This document shows positions 23,087-31,154 of a stretch of DNA of 45,334 nucleotides, one piece after another. The stretch lies in contig CAMWNB010000015.1 in NCBI GenBank assembly GCA_947175495.1, positions 1-45,334 of the forward strand. The letters are read 5' to 3'. The first letter of the stretch is position 1, and the number at the start of each line of letters is the position of its first letter. The translations under genes were made by a program, and so were the position numbers. This DNA is from an uncultured Porphyromonadaceae bacterium (GTDB taxonomy: Bacteria; Bacteroidota; Bacteroidia; Bacteroidales; Muribaculaceae). Under the pieces are notes generated by a model that was given only the letters and a program-made list of their open reading frames with translations, made no database searches and had not been told where the DNA came from.

Positions 23087-24549
23087 TTCTTCAGCGCTTT
23101 GCGGGCCTGCAGCTCCCAGGTGCGGATGCGGTCCTTGTAGAGATTGTTGGCGTTCATCTTGTTGATGTCGAGAGCGGCATCGCTGTTGTCCTCCCAGCGG
23201 CGGCAGTAGTAGAGCACGTCGTAGATGCGGCCTATCTGGTTGTGGCGCGAGAAGGCCAGGCCCAGCGCATAATCCTCGCCGTAGCTCGTGTTGGGCACCT
23301 TGATGGCGCGCAGCATCGGCGTATAGAAGGCGCGCGGAGCGCCTAAGCCGTTGATGCGGAGAGCGTTGTTGCGGCCGTTCTCGGGCGTCCACTCCTTGTG
23401 GTCGATCACGCCGGGCGGGATAGTGTTCATGTCGATGTCGGTCAGGCAGTAGGTGCCCACGACCATGCCGCAGTTCTGCTCGTAGAACGCGCGCACGATT
23501 TTAGCCAGCGTGTCCTTGCCGCTGTACACGTCGTCGCTGTCGAGCTGCACGGCAAACTTGCCGCACTCTGCCGAGTCCACGGCCATGTTCCAGCAGCCGC
23601 CGATGCCCAGGTCGTCGCGTTCGGGCACGATGTGCACCACGCGCGGGTTGTCGGCAAATTCGTCGATGGCTTCGGTCGTGCCGTCGGTGCTGTGGTTGTC
23701 CACGACGATGAGATTGAACGCGAAGTCGGTCTCCTGGGAGAGCACGCTGCGGATGGCATCGCGGATGGTGCGTACGCGGTTACGCACGGGAATCACCACC
23801 GATGCCTCCACCGGAAACTCCTCCTCGCCGAACTTTATCGTGTCGAACTTGGGCTCAAGATAGGCGCCCACGGCCTTGAGGTGGGCAGTGCAGGCCTGCT
23901 CCATCTCTATCTGCACGCCGCGGTTCTTCGGGTCGACATAGTCGAAGATTTTCTCTCCGCTGCGGCGGTTGTCAAGCTCCACATCGGTGTAGAGATACTC
24001 GTTGATGTGCACGATAGGGGCTATGCGGCTCAGACGCAGGCGCAGGTCGTAAAGGCCGGCGGCCTTGTAGTCGGCGTCGATGCCGGCTGCGGCCTCCTTG
24101 AAAGCGGCCGTGCGGAACAGCAGCAGCGAGCCGAAGTTGAAGTCGTCGCGCAGCGAGCCTTCCTGATAGTCTATCACGGGCGCGTTCGTGCGCTTGCCGT
24201 CGGCAGCCACGGCATAGCTGTCGGCATAGAGCATGCCCGCGCCGCAGTCGGCGGCGATGTGGAGCATGCGTTCCAGCGCATGGTAGCCGGGCACGAGTTT
24301 GTTGTGCTTGGTGTACAGCAGGATGAACTCCGTGTCGGCAGCGGCGGCGATGGCACGCATCGTGGCCGACGAGTTCAGACCCTCGGCGGCACTCACCACC
24401 GTGCATCCCGCAGGCGCGCCCGCCGTGTCGGCGTCGGCGCCCGCGAGCAGGCAGATGCGCTCAACGGCAGGTTCGGCCTTGAGGGCTTCGATGGTGGGCA
24501 GCGCCTGTGCGGCGTCGATGTAGGGGAGGAAGCAGGTTATGGCTTTCAT
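23083..24549 (-). CDS. Family-2 glycosyltransferase with two tandem GT-A-like domains
   Basis: This 488-residue protein has a divergent first GT-A-like half (about 1-235), with a TKHNKLVPGYHALE segment but no clear DxD. A canonical GT2 domain follows (about 255-400): VEASVVIPVRNRVRTIRDAI, NLIVVDNHSTDGT, GIGGCWNMAVDSAECGKFAVQLDSDD with the metal-binding DSD, and a C-terminal GEDYALGLAFSRHNQIGRI acceptor segment. No membrane helix or signal peptide is apparent, so it is cytoplasmic. In this operon it could modify a recovered amino sugar or act on an envelope glycan; neither is shown. It lies 24 bp after the amidase gene and shares 4 bp with DUF4922. Confidence 0.9.
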   Translation of the reverse strand: MKAITCFLPYIDAAQALPTIEALKAEPAVERICLLAGADADTAGAPAGCTVVSAAEGLNSSATMRAIAAAADTEFILLYTKHNKLVPGYHALERMLHIAADCGAGMLYADSYAVAADGKRTNAPVIDYQEGSLRDDFNFGSLLLFRTAAFKEAAAGIDADYKAAGLYDLRLRLSRIAPIVHINEYLYTDVELDNRRSGEKIFDYVDPKNRGVQIEMEQACTAHLKAVGAYLEPKFDTIKFGEEEFPVEASVVIPVRNRVRTIRDAIRSVLSQETDFAFNLIVVDNHSTDGTTEAIDEFADNPRVVHIVPERDDLGIGGCWNMAVDSAECGKFAVQLDSDDVYSGKDTLAKIVRAFYEQNCGMVVGTYCLTDIDMNTIPPGVIDHKEWTPENGRNNALRINGLGAPRAFYTPMLRAIKVPNTSYGEDYALGLAFSRHNQIGRIYDVLYYCRRWEDNSDAALDINKMNANNLYKDRIRTWELQARKALKK

Positions 24550-24573
24550 GTCTTACTTATGATGAGTATATTT

Positions 24574-27513
24574 TTATTTGTTGCTGAAGAAATTGAGCAC
24601 CTGGCGCATCAGGCTCGTACGGGCGTCGGCGCTTTCGATGGTCTCGAAGGGGAAGCCGAGCACCACCGTGCGGTACGGGCCGGGAGCATAGGCGATGCCG
24701 GCCACCAGATTGTTCTCGCTGTAGCGCATCAGCGTGCAGCCCTTGTTCTTGTCGGCGGCATAGAACGAGTCGGGCGACTCCACGGCATACATGTTGCCGT
24801 TCAGCTTCTGCTCGAAGCTGTAGTTGCCGCCGGTGAAAGCCGGGAAGCGCGTGGCCACCTCATAGGCGCCGCCTTCCACCGTGGCCTGTCCCACGCGCCA
24901 GTTGTAGCCCAGCACCTCGCGGGCAAAAGCCTTGTCGGCGGCCGCCGTCTCTTCCGAGCTGTAGGGATTGTCCCAGATGTCGGTGGCAACGTACGAGCCG
25001 CTCACCAGCACACAGCCGCCGCCCGTCGTCACCTCGCGCAGCTTCGCCTGCAGCGACTCGGGGAACGCCTTGTAGCGGGTGCCGTACACGCCGCGGCCCT
25101 TGGCGCATTCTTTCTGCTTGCCGAGGATGAGGTCGACACTCTGGCCCGCCACCGCCGGAGCCGAGCAGAAGGCCTCGAGGCTCTGGCTGATGAAGCCGCG
25201 GCCGGCTGCCACGATAGCCTCGCCGTGCAGAGCCGTGTAGTCAAACGTATTGCCGGCCACCACCTTGTCCTCGTAGTCGGCGCGCGACGCGCCGAAGCCG
25301 GCGGCGTCATCGTCCATCCACGGGATGTCGCGGCGGAACTCAAACTGGCTGCCGATAAACGAAATATCCTCCACATAAGGCACGCCATGGTCGCGCATGT
25401 CGTAGAAGCCGGCTATCTCGCCGCTGTCAAACCAGTCCGGAGCGCTCAGACGCGTGAAGCCGTTCACCACACACACCGGCGTGCCCTCGCGGTGGCTCAG
25501 AGCCAGCACCTCCGAGGGGAAGCTCACACCGCCGTCGTTGCCGGCCACGATGCGGAAACTGTGGATGGCGTCGTCTGTGGCCGTGTACACATATTCGGGC
25601 TGCTCCGTGCGTGCTATCGTGCGGAAAGCGTTGCCCGTGGCTCCCGCGCGTTCCTGCACGAGATAGTAGGTTGGCATAGCCGTAGCCTCCAGCGTGTCGG
25701 GCGTGGCCTGCCACGTCAGACGGTATTCGTTGCCGCCGGCGCTGCTGATGCCGAACGCACGCACGGCAAGCGGCTGCACCGTGTAGTCGCGGCCGTCGCG
25801 GCGCGCCAGGAACTGAAGCATACCTTTATATATGGCGCGCGACACCGTAAAGCGGAACTCCGGGTCAAGGCCGTATTTCATGTCAGCAAAGTTCTGGTGC
25901 GACAGCAGCTCGAGCAGCATCGCGGGCACCTCGGGCACGCGGGCCTCGAAGTAGCTCTTGTCCCACATGCCGCGGCGGGTCCACTTCGGCTCGAACTGAG
26001 CACGCACGTCCTCCGTTATGTTCGTAAGCACCAGGTCGGTGAAGTCGCGCGACGCCATGCGCGTCGAGCCGTTGCCCAGCACATCGCCCGCCGTGCAGTA
26101 GATGCCCAGCGTGCCTATGATACTGTCGTTACGCGTCGTGCCGGCGTCGGAGTGGAAAGCGAAGCTGAGGTCCACGGGGATGCCCAGGCCCTCTCTCTTG
26201 GGCAGCATCGACGAGCCGCCGGCGAGCCAGTTCACCCACAGGCCGCGGCTGCGGTAGTCGTCGGCATAGTCGTTCACGCCGCCCGACGGAGTGTACACGC
26301 TGTCAGGCGCGCCGGCCCACTGCAGGAAATAGCGCGCACCCTCCACGAAGCGAGGATAGCCCGAGCCCACATACTGGTAGTCGATGCTGTCCAGAGGCTC
26401 CTTCACCTTGCGCTCCACATTGCCCATGCCGCCGCCTATCTTCACGGCGTCGGCGCTCACCGAGCGTCCGGCCTTGGTGCCGAGCGTCGACAGCTCCACC
26501 ACCTGCTGCTTGCCGGCAGCCAGAGGGAAATGCCCCAGATACACCCATGTGCCGGCGCCCATGCGCTGGTTCACGGTGAAGTCATGGTCGCCGTCGGCGG
26601 CGTGCACCGTGTAGCGCGCGTCTTCAGTGGCGTCAGGCAGCGACACATAGCTCACGTACACAGCGTAGTCGTCGGCCGCGGGGATGTCGGCGCTCCACGT
26701 CGCTTTCGTAGGCTCCGACGCCTTGCGCACCGTGCGTGCCATGCGCGCCTTGCCGGCACGGAAGGGGTTTTCAGTGTCGCGCAGCTTCGCATGCTTGTAG
26801 GCGAAACCCGCCACGGGAGCGTCGCTCCACTTGCCGGCCTCGTCGGCATAGCCGGCGTAGGCCTGGCCGCCGTCGGCGTCCACAATTATTTCCGTAAGGT
26901 TGGTGTCGCGCTCGCGCGGGCTCATCACATAAGCTCCCGCATTGCGCAGCATCGGCATCAGGAACGGCATCACATAACTCTGCGTGTACAGGTCCTCCAC
27001 AGTCTGGAAGATACGCGCGCGCTGCCATTCCCAGCGGTTCAGTTTCGGTTCGAAGTACCAGCCGTGGCTCTGCCACAGCGCTATGTTTGCACCGTCCATG
27101 CCGCCGGGAGCGGGCTGCGCCTGCTCGTCCGTCACAAAGCGCGCCTTCTCGCGCGGACCGCGCGGAGCCTTCGACGCAAAGCGTGCCAGTTCGTCCAGCG
27201 AATGACCGGCCGTGCGCACATCCACTTTGTAGCCGGCGCAGTCCGCGCCGAGCGCCGAAGCCACGTCGGCCTTAAGGGCCTTCACTCCCGCAGCGTCAAG
27301 CGACAGATACGACGCCGCGTCGTTGCAGAACACCGTAGCCGCCTTCCGGCGGGCATCTACTTTGATACTGTCGACGCGGATAGTGCCGAAACCCGTCGTG
27401 CCGGGGCGGTATGCGTCGATTGCCGCCTTCACGGCAGCTTTGTCTGGCTCGGCGGCGTTCATTGATGCCATTGCCGAGGCGATTGCGAGCAATGCTATGA
27501 CTGATGCTTTCAT
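24574..27513 (-). CDS. Secreted N-acetylmuramoyl-L-alanine amidase-like protein with golvesin/xanthan-lyase-type domain
   Basis: This 979-residue exported protein has a signal peptide to about residue 21. The amidase-3 fold is split. Its first part (about 140-200) holds GANIALWQSHGWYF with His150 and VEDLYTQ with Glu173. A beta-sandwich of the golvesin/xanthan-lyase C type (about 250-360) is inserted. The second part supplies His454 in LSFAFHSDAG and Glu535 in EVPAMLLELLSHQN. All four ligand or catalytic positions of zinc amidases are therefore present. A fibronectin-III-like segment (about 580-680) and a Rossmann-like C-terminal region follow. The role is probably to cut stem peptides off MurNAc outside the inner membrane. 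It is the first gene of the salvage operon; a promoter box lies 53-60 bases upstream of its start codon. Confidence 0.85.
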   Translation of the reverse strand: MKASVIALLAIASAMASMNAAEPDKAAVKAAIDAYRPGTTGFGTIRVDSIKVDARRKAATVFCNDAASYLSLDAAGVKALKADVASALGADCAGYKVDVRTAGHSLDELARFASKAPRGPREKARFVTDEQAQPAPGGMDGANIALWQSHGWYFEPKLNRWEWQRARIFQTVEDLYTQSYVMPFLMPMLRNAGAYVMSPRERDTNLTEIIVDADGGQAYAGYADEAGKWSDAPVAGFAYKHAKLRDTENPFRAGKARMARTVRKASEPTKATWSADIPAADDYAVYVSYVSLPDATEDARYTVHAADGDHDFTVNQRMGAGTWVYLGHFPLAAGKQQVVELSTLGTKAGRSVSADAVKIGGGMGNVERKVKEPLDSIDYQYVGSGYPRFVEGARYFLQWAGAPDSVYTPSGGVNDYADDYRSRGLWVNWLAGGSSMLPKREGLGIPVDLSFAFHSDAGTTRNDSIIGTLGIYCTAGDVLGNGSTRMASRDFTDLVLTNITEDVRAQFEPKWTRRGMWDKSYFEARVPEVPAMLLELLSHQNFADMKYGLDPEFRFTVSRAIYKGMLQFLARRDGRDYTVQPLAVRAFGISSAGGNEYRLTWQATPDTLEATAMPTYYLVQERAGATGNAFRTIARTEQPEYVYTATDDAIHSFRIVAGNDGGVSFPSEVLALSHREGTPVCVVNGFTRLSAPDWFDSGEIAGFYDMRDHGVPYVEDISFIGSQFEFRRDIPWMDDDAAGFGASRADYEDKVVAGNTFDYTALHGEAIVAAGRGFISQSLEAFCSAPAVAGQSVDLILGKQKECAKGRGVYGTRYKAFPESLQAKLREVTTGGGCVLVSGSYVATDIWDNPYSSEETAAADKAFAREVLGYNWRVGQATVEGGAYEVATRFPAFTGGNYSFEQKLNGNMYAVESPDSFYAADKNKGCTLMRYSENNLVAGIAYAPGPYRTVVLGFPFETIESADARTSLMRQVLNFFSNK

Positions 27514-27565
27514 GGGAAGTTAAGTTTATCGGGGCGACAGCGCGCAGTGCGCCTTTCCACCCCTA

Positions 27566-27573
27566 CAAAGTTA
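27566..27573 (-). promoter_or_regulatory. Bacteroidetes -7 box for the peptidoglycan-salvage operon
   Basis: On the minus strand this reads TAACTTTG, a perfect match to the Bacteroidetes TAnnTTTG consensus. It lies 53 bases upstream of the amidase ATG. No clear TTTG -33 element is present at the usual 19-21 bp distance, so the promoter may be weak or activator-dependent. Confidence 0.6.
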
Positions 27574-27677
27574 CAGCAAACCTCCCGATTAACACTAAAA
27601 AAACGCCGAAAAATGCCCCTCAACCCTCATTTTTAATATTCTTATACGATTTTTTAATCTATTTCACGCGCTCGGGC

Positions 27678-27715
27678 AAAAAAAATGGAGCGGCTACCAC
27701 CACGTCGCCGCTCCA
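27678..27715 (-). terminator. Terminator of the metallophosphoesterase gene
   Basis: A 9-bp stem TGGAGCGGC (27686-27694) pairs with 27707-27715. On the minus strand it is followed by eight T's (27685-27678). It lies 8 bases past the stop codon. Confidence 0.85.
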
Positions 27716-27722
27716 CATCAGC

Positions 27723-29300
27723 TCAGAACAATGCCGTTGTAAGCGCCGCCGGCCGGTGCAACACTTTGCTGTACACGCGGCCCTCGCGGTCCGTCACGCG
27801 GATAGTCACATCCGTATCCGGGCCCGAAGCCTTGGCCTTGAAAGCATGCATAGTGAACACCGGGCGCACCGTGCCGATCAGCTCACGGCCCTGTTCCACA
27901 TAGGGAATCGGACACGACAGCAGAAACAGCGGGTCCTTCGTGCGCACGCGCTCCACCGCCAGAGGCTTCTCTCCCTCGAGCATCTCCACAGTCCAGCCGG
28001 GACCATAGCCCCACACGTTCACGAGCACCTCGTCCGTCTTCTCGCGGCCGGGCAGAAACTCCGCCGCCACCTGCTCGTTGTCAAGCTCGACCATATTGAG
28101 GTCGTAGGCGCGGAACTGCGCTTCGCGCGGCATGCCTGTGCCCTTGTAATAGTCCGAGAATCCGTCGGCGGTGCGGCGCCACACAGCGTAGCCCGACGGC
28201 GTGCCGTCGCGGCATATGTTGTTGTCGTTGCCCAGATCCACGCGGGCGTTAAGCCACCACGAACCGCACACCGCGCCATAGTTGTTCTCATAAATCCGGC
28301 CGTCTTCCGTCTGCCCTGCGTAGCTCACATGTGTGTGACCCGAAATCACCCGCACATCCTCGAAGCCCTCAAGAGCGTCGATCAGCTCCTGCGCGTTCTC
28401 TATATAATAGGTGCGCGCGCCGCCCGGAAAGTAAAACAGCGGAGCGTGCATCGCCACCACCAGCGTCGCCGTCTTGTCCTGCACGAGCGCCAGGTCGCGG
28501 CGCAGCCAGTCAAGCTGATAGTCCGTCAGACGGTTCTTGTACACACACTCCCCGTCCGAGCTCAGCTGAGGGCTTCCGTCCACGATCTCGATATTGTCGA
28601 GCACCACGAAGTGCACACCGCCCTTGTTGAAACTGTAGTAGTTCGGCCCCACATGGCGGCGCCATTCCCCCGCGGCGTCGAAGTCGTTCTGCGCAGTGTT
28701 GTCATTGTCGTGGTTGCCCATCACGCTGTACAGCGGTGCACGCAGCTTGCGCAGGTCCGAGTAGGCCTCCGGCAGCCCGTAGCGGTTGGCCTTCCAGTAG
28801 CAGTCGTGCGCCTGGTCGCCGAGAGCTATCAGAAAAGGCTCGTACCCCTCGGCGCGCAACGAGTCCAGCGACGCGTTTATATCCGGCACCGTCGTCGTGT
28901 TGAAACAGTTCACCTCGCCATGGCGGTTGCTTATCTGATTGTCCGCGAACGCCACGAAAGCAAAGCGCCCGTCGTCCACCGGCCGCAGCACAAAGTCTGC
29001 CGTCTCGTCCTCGTCCGCCGGACAAGTCACCAGATGCCAGAACTGCGGGATATTCACATTGCTCGTCGCAGGCTCATAGCCCGACGGCGTCGACACATAC
29101 ACCAGACCCGCCGCCTTGTCCGTCGACATGGCATAGCGGCCCTGCGCGTCAGTCACCACGATTTCAAAGCCGTCACTCACAGGCACTCCCGCAATCGGGC
29201 GCCCCGCCGTATCTTTCACCGTGCCGCTCACCACGGCACCCCATGCAGCGCCCGCAGCCATTGCCGCAGCAGCCGCCAAAACAATTCTTCTGTTTTTCAT
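27723..29300 (-). CDS. Secreted calcineurin-like metallophosphoesterase
   Basis: This 525-residue protein has a signal peptide (about 1-22, ending GAAWGA). An N-terminal carboxypeptidase-regulatory-like beta domain (about 22-100) has GTVKDTAGRPIAGVPVSDG. The phosphoesterase core follows, with metal-binding motifs AFADNQ, ALGDQAHD, VMGNHDND, AMHAPLF and SGHTHVSYAG. A C-terminal domain typical of MetallophosN/C proteins (about 360-520) completes it. The first motif is D-N-Q rather than DxH, a variation seen in this subfamily. The start ATG at 29300 gives the signal peptide; an ATG at 29306 is also possible. It follows the left SusC/SusD pair but is separated by a terminator. The substrate is unknown. 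Confidence 0.9.
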   Translation of the reverse strand: MKNRRIVLAAAAAMAAGAAWGAVVSGTVKDTAGRPIAGVPVSDGFEIVVTDAQGRYAMSTDKAAGLVYVSTPSGYEPATSNVNIPQFWHLVTCPADEDETADFVLRPVDDGRFAFVAFADNQISNRHGEVNCFNTTTVPDINASLDSLRAEGYEPFLIALGDQAHDCYWKANRYGLPEAYSDLRKLRAPLYSVMGNHDNDNTAQNDFDAAGEWRRHVGPNYYSFNKGGVHFVVLDNIEIVDGSPQLSSDGECVYKNRLTDYQLDWLRRDLALVQDKTATLVVAMHAPLFYFPGGARTYYIENAQELIDALEGFEDVRVISGHTHVSYAGQTEDGRIYENNYGAVCGSWWLNARVDLGNDNNICRDGTPSGYAVWRRTADGFSDYYKGTGMPREAQFRAYDLNMVELDNEQVAAEFLPGREKTDEVLVNVWGYGPGWTVEMLEGEKPLAVERVRTKDPLFLLSCPIPYVEQGRELIGTVRPVFTMHAFKAKASGPDTDVTIRVTDREGRVYSKVLHRPAALTTALF

Positions 29301-29306
29301 GACCAT

Positions 29307-29338
29307 CAAAATTACAAAAAATCCCCCACCCTCGCAAA
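29307..29338 (-). promoter_or_regulatory. Possible promoter of the metallophosphoesterase
   Basis: On the minus strand, TTTG (29338-29335) and TAATTTTG (29314-29307) are separated by 20 bp, the Bacteroidetes arrangement. The box lies only 6 bases before the ATG, so the message would be nearly leaderless. This makes the call doubtful. Confidence 0.35.
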
Positions 29339-29362
29339 CAAAAAATCCCACCCCTTGCCATC

Positions 29363-29401
29363 AAAAAAAGTCCGCAGCCCCCGATGCGGGAACTGCGGAC
29401 T
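29363..29401 (-). terminator. Terminator of the left SusC/SusD operon
   Basis: A 9-bp stem AGTCCGCAG (29369-29377) pairs with 29393-29401, with further GC pairs inside the loop. On the minus strand it is followed by seven T's. It lies 25 bases past the SusD stop. Confidence 0.85.
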
Positions 29402-29426
29402 CTCTTATGGAATTAGCGGACGATAT

Positions 29427-31130
29427 TTATTTTGTCCAATAGGGGTTCTGCGTCAGTTCGTTGTTCAGACCAATCTGTCCCGAAGGAACGGGGAAGAGAT
29501 ATTCACGCTCGGAGAACGTGCGGGTCTGACCACCGGATGCATCGATGTAGCCGTCCACATTGGCAGGACGCTTATCGGCAGGAACGTTGCTCACGTTGGC
29601 GCCGATTGCGATGTCGGGATTCTTGTTGCTGTCGAGCTTGTCGAGCTGATGCCAGCGCACGAGGTCCCAGTAGCGCAGGTCCTTGTCGTAGATAAGCTCG
29701 CAGCGGCGGCAGCGGCGGATTTCCCACAGCAGGTTGCTCACGCCCATGTCGTTGTCGGGGTCAGTCATGCTGCTCATTCCGGCAACGGTGGTTGCAGGCA
29801 GACCGGCACGGGCAAACATCTTGTTGATGGTCTTGTCCACATCGGCATCGCTGAGCTCGTTCAGCTCGGCTCTGGCCTCCGCATAGTCCAGACCCACCAG
29901 AGCGCCCCAGTAAAGAGGTGCGCAGGTATAGTTCCAGATAGTCGTCGTGTAGGTGTAGTCCATTTCCGGATTCACAAATTTCTTCACGCCGTAGCCCGTC
30001 ACGGATGTCATCGGCATCGAGTTGGGACGCTTGTAGTCGTTGCCGGTGTAATAAACCATATCGTCGATGGTCTCGGCCAGACGGCCGTCGCGCACAGCCA
30101 GCAGAGCGGCAATCGAAACCTTGCCGTCGGCGTCGACAGTGCCGGCGTCGTTCGTGTCTTCCGAGGTCAGAGCCTTAGGCTTGCCGTCCTTGAAAAGATA
30201 GGAGTCGAAAGCATCCTTGGTGATGCCGCTGATAGGAGTGGAAGAGCTGGTGTAGTCCACCGTGGGATGCATGAACACATCTTTCTCGTACTCCTTCATG
30301 AAGATGATTTCGGGATTGGCGCTCAGAGCGGCGCGGAACGAGTTGTAAGTCGCCTGGTAGCTGTCGCCGATAGGATAGGCGTCAACCAGCGGACCGGCGC
30401 AGTTCACCACTTCCGCAAAGTACTTCTTGGCGCGGGCATCGTCGTTCTGGTGATAGCGGGCAAAAGAACCCTCGTAGAGACATGCCTCCGACTTCATCGC
30501 GGCGGCAAGATCGCGGCTGTAGGCATTCTTGCTGCTCTTGGCTGCAATGTGCTCCGTAGCATATGTAAGGTCCTCCAGAGCATAGTCCATCACGGTGTTG
30601 CGCGGCGTGCGCGGGCCGAACAGCTCGTCGCGGTCGCTCGGTTCAAGAGCCTTCGTCACCAGAGGCACATCGCCGTAGCAGCGCACCAGCTGATAGTACT
30701 GGTAGCCGCGGATCAGGCGGGCGATAGCCGTGAAGTTCTCTTTCTCCGTATCCGCCAGATTGCTGCCTTCCACACCCTCGATGATGAGGTTGGCGCGGCG
30801 GATGTAGATGTACGGATTGTCCCAGCTCGTCGACGAGGCGGGCACGTTGATGTTCTTCCAGTTGGCAAGCTGGTTGCCGCCCGTGGCCGAAGTCTGGTTG
30901 TCGTTGAGACCGGGGAAGTAGAACTCGCCGCCGCCCGAGCCGTTGCCGTAGCCCGAGAAAGTCTCGTAGAAATAATTGCACTGACCCTGCACGTTGCTCG
31001 GATTGCTCCAGTACTCCACGTTGGAAGTCTGCACCGACTGCGGGTAACGGTTGTCGTTCAGCAGGTCGTCGCAGCTCGAAAGCGTGGCGGCGACTACAGC
31101 GGCAACACTTAATATAATAGCTTTTTTCAT
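29427..31130 (-). CDS. SusD/RagB-family outer-membrane lipoprotein (left pair)
   Basis: This 567-residue surface lipoprotein has the lipobox LSSCDD with Cys20. SusD proteins cap the SusC barrel and bind the glycan or other ligand. Family features are the early NDNRYPQSVQT, the TPR-like IARLIRGYQYYQLVRCYGDVPLV motif, RTPRNTVMDYALEDL, and the C-terminal EIRRCRRCELIYDKDLRYWDLVRWHQLDKLD followed by EREYLFPVPSGQI. It starts 24 bp after its SusC partner. Because that SusC is now promoter-less, this gene is probably also silent in the present orientation. The ligand cannot be told from sequence. Confidence 0.95.
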   Translation of the reverse strand: MKKAIILSVAAVVAATLSSCDDLLNDNRYPQSVQTSNVEYWSNPSNVQGQCNYFYETFSGYGNGSGGGEFYFPGLNDNQTSATGGNQLANWKNINVPASSTSWDNPYIYIRRANLIIEGVEGSNLADTEKENFTAIARLIRGYQYYQLVRCYGDVPLVTKALEPSDRDELFGPRTPRNTVMDYALEDLTYATEHIAAKSSKNAYSRDLAAAMKSEACLYEGSFARYHQNDDARAKKYFAEVVNCAGPLVDAYPIGDSYQATYNSFRAALSANPEIIFMKEYEKDVFMHPTVDYTSSSTPISGITKDAFDSYLFKDGKPKALTSEDTNDAGTVDADGKVSIAALLAVRDGRLAETIDDMVYYTGNDYKRPNSMPMTSVTGYGVKKFVNPEMDYTYTTTIWNYTCAPLYWGALVGLDYAEARAELNELSDADVDKTINKMFARAGLPATTVAGMSSMTDPDNDMGVSNLLWEIRRCRRCELIYDKDLRYWDLVRWHQLDKLDSNKNPDIAIGANVSNVPADKRPANVDGYIDASGGQTRTFSEREYLFPVPSGQIGLNNELTQNPYWTK

Positions 31131-31154
31131 TGTTTCCTGTTTAGATGTTGAGGT

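Noticed and set aside
23398-27465. 1355-codon open frame on the plus strand
   Set aside because: It lies antisense to the glycosyltransferase and amidase genes. Its translation is His/Val/Arg-rich with no domains, a usual shadow in GC-rich coding DNA.
27504-31112. 1202-codon open frame on the plus strand
   Set aside because: It is antisense to the metallophosphoesterase and SusD, both of which have clear family motifs.
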